64,000 nt of DNA from Spiroplasma mirum ATCC 29335 (GTDB lineage Bacteria; Bacillota_I; Bacilli_A; Mycoplasmatales; Mycoplasmataceae). Both the position numbers and the translations under genes were made by a program. The stretch spans positions 806,001 through 870,000 of the forward strand of contig NZ_CP006720.1 in assembly GCF_000565195.1 (NCBI RefSeq), in the 5' to 3' direction. The notes below the pieces were generated by a model. The model did no database searches. It worked only from the letters and a program-made list of their open reading frames with translations, and had not been told where the DNA came from. Every line of letters begins with the position of its first letter. The first letter of the stretch is position 1. Shown here one piece after another: positions 32,749-43,850 of the stretch.

Positions 32749-33314
32749 TTATGAATTTAGAACATATTTATTAATTATTTTTGCTACTCCGGCATTTTCT
32801 GCAATATCAGTAATATCTTTCGCAACATCTTTTAAGGGTTGTTAGGCATCACACCCATTGCCATAATTTCACTATTATCAATTCCAAATTTCTTAGCAAC
32901 TCATTCTAAAGCAACATATTTACTAATTTCCGGAACATTAATTTCCGCAGTTCCCAATGCATCACAGCAATTGCAACTTCAATGCCATGTGATCTCACTT
33001 CTTTGACAACTAATTTAAATAATAGTTGTAAATAAATGTTCATTATTAATAGTTTGGGTATGTTCAATTTTTTGGTTAGCAATATCATAAATACAACCCT
33101 CATTAAAACCAATAAAATATTCATTATATTGATCCATTTTAACTTTATATGCTTTTGGTAACGAGATAATAACTGGTCGACCAGTTGCAAAAATTACTTT
33201 AACTCCTTTTTCTTGGTCACTAATAATTGGTTGGATATTACCTTCAGCAACTCCTTTTTGAAATACACAAGCTGTCCCTTCCATATCTAGTGTAATTAAT
33301 TTAATATTTGCCAT
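32749..33314 (-). pseudogene. Cof-type HAD phosphatase, decayed
   Basis: The start is intact: MANIKLITLDMEGTACVFQKG, where the usual D-x-D-G-T reads D-M-E-G-T, and IFATGRP. The frame is lost after NNEHLFTTI. Later pieces in other frames match the end of the family: EINVPEISKYVALEWVAKKFGI, then EIMAMGV. The GDG-ND-MI stretch is missing, and DVAKDITDIAENAGVAKII finishes the relic. At least two frame changes and an internal deletion remove the catalytic Asp pair. Confidence 0.75.
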
Positions 33315-33354
33315 TGTTTTTTTCACTTTCTAATTAACTTACCTATAAATAATA

Positions 33355-34151
33355 CTATTTAATTAATAATTTGTATTGACCATTATTATCTACAAAATTT
33401 AAAATTCCTTTGTCTCTTAATATTTGAAGAGTTTTTCTAATTGATTCTTGGATAGTATGTGAATTGGGAAATATTTCTTTAAATATTTTTTTATATTTAT
33501 AAATTTCTTGTAATGAAAAAATATCTCTTTTTATTTCAAATATTATTTTTAATACCTCCTTATTTAAACCTCGAAATTGTTTTAAAATATATTCTTTATT
33601 ATCAACTAATAAAATATTGTCACCTTGATTATCATTAATTACTAAATTATTTTTTAAATCAATGTATTTTTTCATATTATGAATATTTTCATAATCTAAA
33701 TTTATTAATTTTTTTCTCATTGGAATCTAAATTTTTTAATATTTCTTTTATTTTTTTATTATCATCTCATATAAAAGTTCCATATTCAAAATTTTTGTTA
33801 AAGCTATTAAAAGTAAGAATTGATGAAGTAATAAGAGCAGAAGATTCATTAAATATATAAATTTTAGCGTACAAATTTTCCAAGGCTAAAATATTAATAT
33901 TATTTTTAATAAGTAATTCTATAGCCTCTAAATCCAAACTTTTATTAATAAAATTTGGCAAATTTCATGATGTAATTATTTTTAATTGAACATTTTTTTT
34001 GTTTATTATTTAATATTTCAGAAGCAATCTGCTTTTTAATATATGGAGAATAAATTATTATATTTTTTGCACATTTTCTAATATATCCTAAAAATAATTC
34101 TAAGAATGGATTTTTTTATAAATTTAATCATAAAGTTTGCCTTTCATGCAT
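33355..34151 (-). pseudogene. PLD-type restriction endonuclease with DpnI-like winged helix, decayed
   Basis: Pieces in three frames form one protein. The N-terminal part reads FLELFLGYIRKCAKNIIIYSPYI. The next part, KIITSWNLPNFINKSLDLEA then LENLYAKIYIFNESSALITS, is the phospholipase D fold of BfiI/NgoFVII-like restriction enzymes; the HxK motif has become Y-A-K. The C-terminal frame (33355-33720) ends IFPNSHTIQESIRKTLQILR, then DKGILNFV, resembling the winged-helix domain found at the end of DpnI and many type II enzymes. A TAA after WLNL and two frameshifts kill it. No methyltransferase is nearby. Confidence 0.7.
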
Positions 34152-35007
34152 AATTATTTTTTAAAAATACTTATTAAATATTTTTTTATTTACATATAAT
34201 AATTTTACTATATAGTAATTAAAAATTAAAAAATAATTTCATTATGAATAAAAATATTTTTTTAATTTAAAACTAAAAAAATAAATATTGACTTAAGTAT
34301 TTTCTAAAATCTATAATTTACCTTTTTATATAAATTTTATTATTTGCTTTAGGAGGGTAATTAATTTATTTACATTGTTGTAGTTAAAAAACAAAAATTT
34401 TATTGCTTTTTTAGAATAGGATAGAAAGGAAATTTAAAATGATAAATAATTTTTCAATTCAAGATTTTAAAAAATGAAAATTCTCGCTTGCTATAAGTAC
34501 TTTTTTAAATTTCATCATGGAAATTTAGCAAAAATGTTTTAAATGTTTTAAAACATTTTAAATATCATTTTATTGAAAAACAGAAAAGATATAATTATTA
34601 ATTCTGTAGAAATTCAATTTTCCCAATAAAATATATAATTTTTTATAAATCTAGAACTAGTTTTTCACTTTGATATTATATAATTTTTATTTTTGTAGCA
34701 AGTAAAAATCGTTTAAGCATAATGTAAATTAAGATATAAATTGAATTACTTATAAAAATGTTTTAAGATGAGCCAACAAATTAGAAAATTAATGAAAAAT
34801 AATTTAGTAATATTTGAATCAAATTCTACAATAGACTAATCAAAGAATTTACACAGTTACCTAAACAACAAATCAAAAAACATAGCAAAAAATAATATAA
34901 GTCATCTTTTTTAAATATTTTATTTATCTACAACAATGGTATAAATGCCAAAATTTTTATTATATATTTATATTTCTTATTATTTTTATAAATAATGGAA
35001 AACTAAA
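34152..35007. other. Long AT-rich spacer without an intact gene
   Basis: About 850 bases are over 80 percent A+T by eye. The only gene-like trace is a plus-strand start at 34441 after GAAAGGAAATTTAAA, giving MINNFSIQDFKKWKFSLAI, with a TGA-Trp and a stop after about 30 codons. A palindrome, AAATGTTTTAAAACATTT, lies near 34535-34555. I see no tRNA, IS end or origin element. Confidence 0.5.
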
Positions 35008-35324
35008 TTATATAAAATCCTTTATTTCAATAATGTCAGTTTCAGAAAAAAAGACCTTCATTTTTAATTCTAAAATTCTTGTACTATTTTTGATATTTAT
35101 ACTATTAATAACATCATTTGCAAAATAATTTATATTGTAATTCGGTTCAAATTTAATTGAACCTATAACTTTATTATTTAAAAATTTTTTATATCGTCTT
35201 TGAAGATTATTGAGTTCCTCATATTCTAATTTAGAATCTATTTTTTTCAATATATCAAAAACATTTATTCCATTGCTAGAAAGATCAAGATTAATTCCAG
35301 AAATTATTTTTTTCCTTGTCTCTT
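35008..35324 (-). pseudogene. C-terminal fragment of an unidentified protein
   Basis: The open frame ends IEIKDFI and extends upstream through KKIISGINLDLSSNG to about 35324 without a start codon or ribosome site. It meets the 3' end of the FtsX-like relic, so it is the tail of a gene whose front has been deleted. It is helical and Lys/Asn-rich, and no family is recognised. Confidence 0.4.
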
Positions 35325-35330
35325 GACAAT

Positions 35331-37253
35331 TTAATCTAAGGAAAGATTATAAATAAATCTTGAAGTTGTAGTTGTTTTAACGTTGATACTTGTTTTTCCT
35401 TCAAAATCAAAAGTAGAGTTAAATGCAGGATTAATTTTAAATGGAAATTTATTAAATTTATCTAAAATATCATTAAACCATGCTTTAGTATTAGTTTGTT
35501 CATCACTTGTTAAATTATAACCCATAATTTTGTTAGCATAGGTTTGACCTAAAAAGATGCGGGAACGATCATATGATTCTTGAACCCCAACCACCTGGCA
35601 TTGGACTTCCTTGCGAACATTATTAACTTTTAAGAATGAATTTGTAGTATGTAAAATATTACTGCTCATTGCCACATGGCATCAATTATTAGGAAAAATT
35701 TGAAATGATGATAAGGGATCATTAATAATATAATCATAATCAGTATTATATAGTTTAATCACATAATACTCTTGTATTCCTGTCCCATCATCATATTTTA
35801 CTTTATCCACCACTTTTTATTGAGGATTCGTAGGATTAGTTTCAAATAATTTTGGTAAACTAACGCCGGTTATATCACTAGTTAAATTCATATCCCAGTC
35901 ACTAGCATCAACATCAGAAGTGGGAATTAATAACTCAACATTCGCTAATTGATAATACTCTTTAATTTTATTATCTTCTTGATAACCAAATTTAACTGGG
36001 AAAGAATTACTATCATTATTAATAGTTAGTTTTGATAAATCAAGATTTTCTTTTTGTAAATCAATTAAATTACTTGTATCTTGGAAATTACCACTCGCAT
36101 TATAAAACTGTAAAGTCGGAACTTCAACTGTTGATGTAATGTAATCATTTGGATGCCAACCATATCTTTTCTGGGCAACGTTGTTGATTGCCACCGAAAT
36201 TGGGGAAGTTAACTGCTTAGTATCATTGTTAAATAGTACTGTTTGTAAATTATTTTTTATTAAAATTTTATTATTACCTGCACTAATTCCATAAGTATCA
36301 ACACTAAAGTTATCAAAATCTGAACGATATCTTGTAAATAAGTCATCTTGGGATGCATGATAAGCCTGAGTTCCAAAAGTAAACGCAAATTCACGTTAAC
36401 GTTGTTCATTCCCATTTCAAATTTGTTTAATGTCAGGGGATAAAATACTCTCTGTGGCAACTGAAAAACAATAAAGCCAACTTTCATATGGTCTAGTATT
36501 ATCAAAGGGGATTGGTTCTTTGCCAAAAGCAGTCGGGACAACTGTACATAGTAAAGTTGAAATCGTGTAGTTTAAATCATCATCTAAATAATGGTTGGAT
36601 AATGCTTTAAAAATTCCTAATGATAAAGCCGCTCCCCGAGCAGTGGCAAAATTATATAAAACCGCATTTCGTAAATCATCTTCATAATATTTAATGGCCG
36701 CTTGTGGTAAGTTTCAAATATCTAATCGATACTTTTTAGCATTCCCAATCAGAACAATATTACCATTTTCATCTAGCGTATTACCATCTTTATCATATAA
36801 ATACTTTTTAATGTAATTAGAAAAAACATTATTATTCCGAATCGGGTAAGCTGCATCCTCACTCTCAGCACTATCAGGACCTGCTCAATTATATAGTTGG
36901 TAGCGCATTAGCGGTTTATTCCCAATAATCCCGTTATAATTAGTTTCATTATTATAACTAAGATTTTTATAATAATCCTGACTTACTTGTTTTAAGGACG
37001 TTGGAATAATAATCGCACCGGTTAATCCAACCGTTGCTAGTAATAACACAATAAATAATAAACCAATATTTTTTAACGAAACACTTAATAAGATTACTTT
37101 AAACCTACTAGTAAATTTTTTAAAATGAATTCGTTTTAACAAATGGGTTATCTTATTCTCAGAACTTAAATTACTATTGGGTTGAATTAATTTTAGTGGA
37201 TTATCTTTTAACTTGATAATTCCCATCAGCAAAATAATAAAAATTGTTAGACT
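35331..37253 (-). pseudogene. FtsX-like ABC permease, truncated and fused to the recA remnant
   Basis: A single frame of more than 600 codons continues from the recA remnant. It has a membrane helix ([14 protein letters not shown]), a basic loop, the long helix [19 protein letters not shown] typical of spiroplasma FtsX-type permeases, and a large Asn/Asp-rich extracellular domain. TAA codons interrupt it at 36396-36398 and 35817-35819, and it stops at 35331 before any C-terminal helices. It has therefore lost both ends. Such permeases usually accompany an ATPase in lipoprotein export; none is nearby. Confidence 0.65.
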
Positions 37254-38063
37254 ATAATTAACAGCTAAATCAATTAGTTCTGTATACTTATCAATTCCCT
37301 CGTTATAATTGATATCAATACTTGCTACTTTAAAAGGAGGTGCCACTTTATTTTTGACAACTTTAATTTTAACTTTATTGGCAATGGCTACTCCGGAATT
37401 AGTTAAAGTTTCAGCCCGGCGAACTTCTAAGCGCACCGAAGAATAAAATCGTAATGCGCGCCCACCCGCCGCCGTTGTTTCGGGATTACCAGACATCACC
37501 CAAACTTTTTCACAAATTTGGTTAATAAAAATAACAATACAATTAGTTTTTGAAATAACGCCGTTTAATTTTCGGAGGGCTTTACTCATTAAGTGAGCTT
37601 GGGCATCGACTGTTACATCACTCATTTCTCCTTCTAACTCCACTTTCGGAACTAACGCCGCCACCGAGTCAATAACCACAATATCAATCACCGTTAATTT
37701 AAGTAATGTTTCTAAAATATCTAAGGCTTGATCAGTATCAATAAAAGCTGCTTTCACGTTTAATTTTTGAACCTCTGCAATTGCATATCATATAAAGATA
37801 AGGTTGTTTTTCCCGATGATTCAGGACCAAAAATTTAATAATCCGCCCCTTTCCTTTGGGTAACCACCAATGCCAATCGCATTGTCTAACACTAAACTAC
37901 CAATTGAAACTGCTTCAATTTTTAAATGCGATTTATCCCCTAACTTCATTACCGCGCCCTTACAATAAGTACGTTCAATTTCCTTCATAACATTTTTTAA
38001 AATATTATCGGGATCATTGCTGGTTGCTTTGGTTGGTTCGGTTAAAACTTTATCATTATTTAT
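37254..38063 (-). pseudogene. recA: recA, decayed
   Basis: RecA would drive strand exchange and SOS induction. The N-terminal frame reads GAVMKLGDKSHLKIEAVSIG and IGIGGYPK. It then shifts frame near 37860, inside the G-run before the Walker A motif (GPESSGKTTLSLY, recoverable in another frame), and shifts again before AIAEVQK. The later frame holds the Walker B motif [11 protein letters not shown], loop regions and [17 protein letters not shown]. It leaves the RecA fold at ELIDLAVNY and runs into the permease relic. The expected start codon reads ATA, eight bases after AAGGAGG. The gene is dead. Confidence 0.85.
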
Positions 38064-38114
38064 CTTTGATGCCTCCTTCTATTTTAGATTTACCTAGTTC
38101 ACTACTTTTTTCCT

Positions 38115-38585
38115 TTAATTTTTTCCAATAATTTTTAACAATTCTGTACAAACTGCCTGACAAACTGCTAATTTAATTTCGCTACGTGTTAAATTCGAAT
38201 TAAAATTAAACGTGAATGGATAAGTTTTATTATTATAACATATACAAGAATAAACGACACCAACTGATAAGTTATCTAACATACCTGGCCCAGCATTACC
38301 GGTAAAACTAACACTAATATCACTAGCAAATAGTTTTTGACATGCTTGTGCCATTGCTAAAACTGTTTGGGCAGAAACAACCCCGTATTGATTAATAATT
38401 TTAGCATTAACATGACCAATCTTAACTTTTACGACATTAGTATAAGTTACTAGTGAACCTTTTACTGTTAAACTAGCATTGGGAACATCGGTTAATAACG
38501 AAGTAAATAACCCCCCAGTTAATGATTCATAAGCTGCAATCGTTAACTTTTGTTTAATTAAACTTTCTACTAATTCTTTAAACAT
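38115..38585 (-). CDS. CinA C-terminal domain protein (nicotinamide-nucleotide amidohydrolase-like)
   Basis: The product is 156 residues, the stand-alone PncC-type domain. In intact families it deamidates nicotinamide mononucleotide for NAD recycling. Recognisable parts are YESLTGGLFTSLLTDVP, GSLVTYTN, QYGVVSAQTVLAMA and SVSFTGNAGPG. The usual AESCTGG has Leu in place of Cys and a Tyr before the Glu, so activity is uncertain. It is the upstream neighbour of recA, a common bacterial arrangement. It reads open throughout, with ATG after TTGGGAGGGCG. Confidence 0.8.
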   Translation of the reverse strand: MFKELVESLIKQKLTIAAYESLTGGLFTSLLTDVPNASLTVKGSLVTYTNVVKVKIGHVNAKIINQYGVVSAQTVLAMAQACQKLFASDISVSFTGNAGPGMLDNLSVGVVYSCICYNNKTYPFTFNFNSNLTRSEIKLAVCQAVCTELLKIIGKN

Positions 38586-38681
38586 CTTCGCCCTCCCAAA
38601 ACTTTTTTATATTATACTTTTCTTTTTAATTATTATAATATAATTAGAGAAAGAAAATGAAAAAGAAATGAGGATGTCAAA

Positions 38682-39395
38682 ATGAATTGAGCTAATTGCA
38701 TTACCCTAGTCCGGATTATCTTATTACCAATTATTTTAGTATTATTATTAATTTATCCGTTTGGGGAATTATTATACTATGGTTGAACTGATACCATTGT
38801 TGCCAAGGGAGAGCATGTTACTTATACCTTACCAATTAGTTATTTAATAGCTGGTGTTTTGTTTGCCATTGCTAGTTTAAGTGATGCCTTAGATGGTTAT
38901 ATTGCCCGAAAATATGGACAAGTAACTACCTTTGGGAAATTCTTTGATTCAATTGCTGATAAACTATTAACTAATGGAGTGGTGATTGTCTTTGCTTGTG
39001 CTAATATCATTCCGGTGTGAATGTGTTTAATTTTAATTTTACGAGATTTTTTAATTGATGTTGTTCGTCAAATCTTGGCAACGAAAACTGTGGTGATGGC
39101 CGCTAATTGACTAGGAAAAATCAGAGCTGCTTGTGAAATGTTAGGAATCTTTATTTTGTTCTTTGTTGGGTACCGTATGTTTAATGGCCAACCACAAACA
39201 ACTGGACAATGAAATGAATATGGGTGAGTTAATCAAATCATTATGATTCCAATGTACTTAGCAACGTTATTATCAATTACTTCAGCTGTTAATTATATGT
39301 ATTTAAACCGTAAAGCATTGTTTGATATGGGGATAATTAATAAACCTAAATTAACAACGATGAAAGGTGATTCTTCACAACATGAAAAAAAATAA
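38682..39395 (+). CDS. pgsA: CDP-diacylglycerol--glycerol-3-phosphate 3-phosphatidyltransferase
   Basis: This membrane enzyme makes phosphatidylglycerol phosphate. The product is 237 residues with about five helices. The CDP-alcohol phosphotransferase motif is complete: DGYIARKYG, then G-K-F-F-D-S-I-A-D, giving DG-x2-AR-x8-G-x3-D-x3-D. An unusual hydrophilic loop (TDTIVAKGEHVTY) follows the first helix. ATG follows GAGGATG. The last codons overlap the start of the SDR gene. Several Trp are TGA. Confidence 0.92.
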
Positions 39396-40185
39396 TAGTT
39401 CAAAAGAACAATGAGCAATTGTTACCGGTGCTAGTAAAGGTCTTGGTTATTACTATTGTGAAGAATTATTAAAAAAAGGTTATCATATTATTGCGGTTGC
39501 GAGAAATACTAATAGTGTTAATGAATTAGGAAAAAAATATCCTACCCAAAAAATAGTCTTATTGAATCTTGATTTAAGTATTATTGATAATTGTTATCAA
39601 TTATTTGAACAAACTACTGAATATTTTGTTACCGTGTTAATTAATAATGCTGGTTATGGAGTTTGAGGTTATTTTAAAGATTCTGATTTACACCAAGAAT
39701 TAAATATGCTTAATTTAAACATTAATGCTTTACATATCTTAACCAAATTATTTGTTCAAAGATTTAGTGATCAACAAATTGGACGAGTTATTAATGTTGG
39801 TAGTTTAGCTGCCTTTACTCCCGGTCCTGTTTTTGCTAGTTACTATGCTTCAAAAGCGTATGTTTATAGTTTAGGAGTTGCTATTAATACCGAGTTAAAG
39901 AAAACTAAATCACCAGTCCGAGTTATTACGGTTTGTCCTGGTCCCTTAAAAACTGATTTTTGAAATCGTAGTAGTAACCAACAAGATGCCAAATACCATT
40001 CAACAGTAAAAGTAATACGAACAGATAAATATGCAAAAAAATCATTGCAAAGAGCTTTAACAACTAAAAGGAAAAACTATCTTATAATCGGGTTAATTAA
40101 TAAATTGGTTAAAAAATTAACAAAATGAACGCCCCAAAGTTGAGTGTTAACCTCAGTTTATAATTATCAACGCAAAAGAAAATAA
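39382..40185 (+). CDS. Short-chain dehydrogenase/reductase
   Basis: The product is 267 residues. SDR motifs are complete: the NAD(P) site VTGASKGLGYYY, INNAGYG, the catalytic Ser in NVGSLAAF, the Y-x3-K pair in YYASKAY, and CPGPLKTDFW. The substrate is unknown; related small SDRs act on fatty acyl, sugar or carbonyl compounds. The gene starts inside the last codons of pgsA, in a different frame, so the two form a coupled operon, perhaps lipid-related. A terminator follows the stop. Confidence 0.85.
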
Positions 40186-40187
40186 AT

Positions 40188-40219
40188 GAGAAGATGTTAA
40201 ATTAACATCTTTATTTTTA
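40188..40219 (+). terminator. Terminator of the pgsA-SDR operon
   Basis: AAGATGTTAA / TTAACATCTT hairpin followed by TATTTTTA. Confidence 0.8.
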
Positions 40220-42169
40220 CTTATGATTTAATTCATATATTTTTGCATTAACTGCATATGTTCCTACCAAAATAGTACCATCTTTGAAGTTGAACTCCTG
40301 CACTAAACCTTTCTAGAATATTAGTAAAAATTTGTAACGACTAACTTAAAAGTGCCATCTAATCCCACCTGAAAAATACTAACAGCAATAACCCCCAAAA
40401 TATTAACATTTTTTAACTGTAATAGAAAACCATCGGAATTATGGTTTGGACCTTCTCTTTTGACAACAGGAAATAATCAAATTTGTTGTTTTATACTTCC
40501 ACCAGGATTTAATTCAAAAATATTTCGATCAAAACCAGATATTAAAATTCTCCCATCTCTTAATTTTACTATTGATCCTAAATTTTTCCCTTTAATTCTA
40601 TCATTAGTAATAGTTTTTTAATAGTTCCTTTTAAATCTGTTACATATATACTGCCATCATTAATCTGAATTAATAATGTATCTGGTGATAATTGAAAAAT
40701 ATTAATAACTGGTGCTTTATAAGTAGCCAATTTTTGATTAATAGTCCCATTAAAGTTTACTTGATATAAACTGTGAACATCCAATGCTAAAATTTGCACA
40801 TTTTTTAATTGAATTAAACTAGCAATATAGAACTTAAAATTAGTTTTAACTAATTTTTAATAGTTCCCACATGGGGGTTATAAACTCGATAATAAGTTCT
40901 TATTGTAGTATCACTAATATAAAAATTGCTTTTATCAATAGCTGAAACATTTGCTTCGCTACTAGTAATCTCACTAACAATAACATCCGACATTTTTAGA
41001 TAAGGATTCTTAACTTGCAAAACATGGCGAATAGTATCTTGAGTATTATCCAGAATATCACCCAAATTTGGGTTAGTTAAATCATCAGTAAGTAATTTTT
41101 GATTTTGAACATTTAAATAAACCGTGACTTGGTTATTAGCAACATACACCATACTTCTTTTTGGATTAACATTAAGGATGTCTTGATGTAAAGATGTTCC
41201 GGACATCGTTACATATAACTCACTAATTACTAATTGGAGATTATCACTTTTAATTGCATTCAAAATATCAATTTTTGGATTTGTTGTATTAATTAATCGT
41301 ACTACTTATGATTTGTTTTTGTAAATGGGTTTTTAAAGTTATTTTATCTGCTAAAAATTCCACTGTTAAAGTTGAATCATATTTATAATGGGTGCTATCA
41401 GCTTTTTCAAAAATAACAGCTTGGGTTTGAGAAATGTTTTTTAGCAAAATATCATTAATTACAACATCTGGATTCTTTTCTTTGACTGCTTGTAAAATTG
41501 TGGTACTTTTATTATCATATAATTCTAAATTTTTAACATCAACAGTTAAATCAACTCGATTGAAATTTTGATGATTAACAGCAGTGGCTAATTCTTTTGA
41601 AATAGTAAAATAAAACCCTAAGCCACCAGTTAAACCAGCCGGTGCTAACACAATTATAATAACTAAAAACACGATTAAAAAATTACGACGCATCTTTTTC
41701 AAATTATGAAGTTGCATTACCCCTAACTGATTAATTTTATGATCCATATTCTTAATAAAATTCATATTGACTTTGTTCAACCTAGGAGATGTTAAACTAT
41801 TTGAAGAGGCAGGAACAATTCCGGATTCATTAAGATTTTTATTTGACAATATTAGGCAAGAATTATTTCTAGAAACTATTGGTGGTTCATTATTAATAAC
41901 ATTTTCTAAAACAATATCCTTATATAAGCACCTTTTTTATCAAATAAGGTAGTTTTAACAAATAAACCAAAATGACGATTGGCACAACGTAAATATAGCA
42001 CAATCTTAATATCATATCCTTCTTTTAATTCTACTAAACTCTTATCTTTAATTTTTAAAAAGATTAAATTTTTCAAAAACTCTGATCTTTTTTTCCTGAC
42101 AATTTTTAACTTTTCCTTCAGTTCCTGTCGACAGGAACGACATAAAAAATCAAAATTAACATTTTTCAT
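40217..42169 (-). pseudogene. Membrane-anchored protein with propeller-like repeats, decayed
   Basis: Frames joined in order begin with an N-terminal part with paired Cys (FLCRSCRQEL), then a linker and one transmembrane helix (RRNFLIVFLVIIIVLAPAGL). Two extracellular repeat units with ILxAV..KNPDVVINDI and DILNAIKSDNLQLVIS follow. Then comes a run of about 40-residue units, each ending GTIKKL, GTINQKL or GGSIKQQ, with L-x-DG-x-I-L-I strands like a beta-propeller. Frameshifts lie near 41940 (A6), 41290 and 40855. It was probably a surface protein; no enzyme motif seen. Confidence 0.6.
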
Positions 42170-42346
42170 AAGTAATATATGTTTCCCTTCAAAATTAATA
42201 TCTTTATAAAATTAATTTAAAAATATTTTACCAAAAAAAGTGCCTAAATGAATTATTTTAAATATTACATAGCTAGTGATAGAAACCTTAATTTCGGACA
42301 CATAAAATACTTCTTTAACAATACTAAAAAAAGTAATACCAATATT

Positions 42347-42561
42347 TTAATGAATACTAGGTCCTTTCTTTCTTACTCAATTATAATATGTATTTTTTGC
42401 AAAAGCTTCTTTAACCTTTGTTTCAACTTTTTGCATTTCAATTTGTCATTTTAGTTCTTAAATTTCTTGTTGAAAGGATTTTAATTTTTGTTCTAATTTG
42501 TTAGTTAATGTTATTGTCTAAATATTCTTTAACGATTTTTTTCCGTAATATAATATTTCAT
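42347..42561 (-). pseudogene. Coiled-coil protein remnant
   Basis: It starts MKYYIT, shifts frame to KKIVKEYLDNNIN, then to a heptad-rich stretch (NKLEQKLKSFQQEI, TAA, ELKWQIEMQKVETKVKEAF) ending NTYYNWVRKKG. At least one TAA and one or two frame changes are present. It resembles small coiled-coil proteins but cannot be named. Confidence 0.4.
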
Positions 42562-42590
42562 AATAATACCACAATTTTTTTACTATAATC

Positions 42591-43850
42591 CTAACTTATT
42601 TTAAAAATTAAAACTTTATTAAGTGTGTGAATTATGGTTACCTTATCAATTCTGTTGCCATTCTTAAATTTTGTCATTAAAAATTGACGTAACAAGTTAG
42701 TTAAGTCAATAATAATTCTGGTTGATTATTTAAATGATTTTTAAAAATTTTATTAACCGTAAAATGAACCTCAAGAATCATTAAGATTGAAAATACAAAG
42801 GTAAAGGCAGTATCCGAAATTTAGTGCATACGTTCCACAATTAAAGCAAAATTCATTGAAATAATATGAATTAATCAAATTACAAATAACCCTTTAACTT
42901 TTCAGTTTACTTCTTTATTATCACTATTTTTTAAGAATAAAATAATTAACGCTCCAGAACAAAATGTTGCATTAATATGGACATTCGGAAAAGCATACTC
43001 TCATGGGAAATTAAAAACAGGCATCTGAGGATTATCCATTAAACTAGCAGGTTTTCACCAGGAGTACTGGTATTATCACGGCATATTATTAATATAACCA
43101 CTCCCTAAATTATAACCATATTTAATTCAGATTGTTGGAGGTAATGATTTAGTAAATTTGGGTGCACTCTTATTAAATCCCCAAAAATAGCATTATAATA
43201 ATATGTTAGTTGGGTTGATCCCTTTAAAATGACTACCACTAAATAAGTAATAATTAAGAAAGAAATCCCTTTCACAGCTTTAATTTATGCTTGCTCAGTT
43301 AAAATCCGTTTTGTTTTAACTAGTTTAAAACAAACATAGTATAACCCACCCCCCTAATACTAATAAGACTGTTTGATAAATAAAAGCTAAAATTGAACCA
43401 GCTAATCAATATTTTATACTATCTACTAATAAAATATAATCAACCCCGGGACTAAACCATTCATCGGTTGTCGGAATAAAAGCAATTGTAAGAAAGTTTC
43501 CAATGATCCATCCTAGGATCACGATAATATAATAACTATTTACTATTCAATAATTATTTTTAAATTTTATTTTATTTTGCTTAATTTTAACTAAAAATAA
43601 CGTTTCTAAAAAATTGCTAAATAAATCAATAAGACAACAAATAACTCGGTATTACCTAATTAATTATAAAAAAGCGCTCAATATTTTCCAAATTCGTTAT
43701 TTAATCCACCCGTGAGCACCGCAGCAAATTGATAATCAACATCATATCATGCAGTAGCAATTAATAATCCTAAGTTAATAACAAAAATTATTAACAAGGG
43801 TATTGCAAAAAATATCAATGTGAATTTTTGTTTGTGAAAAAATTAACCTT
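42591..43850 (-). pseudogene. PAP2-superfamily membrane phosphatase, decayed
   Basis: The conserved end of the family is recognisable: EYAFPNVHIN, corresponding to the P-S-G-H motif but altered, then ALIVERMH, a TAA at the next codon, and ISDTAFTFVFSIL, corresponding to the catalytic R-x3-H-x3-D motif. Upstream helices are spread over other frames (LIIFVINLGLLIATAWYDV, VILGWIIGNFLTIAFIPTT). There are many stops and shifts. Intact relatives hydrolyse lipid phosphates or act on undecaprenyl-type substrates. Confidence 0.65.
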
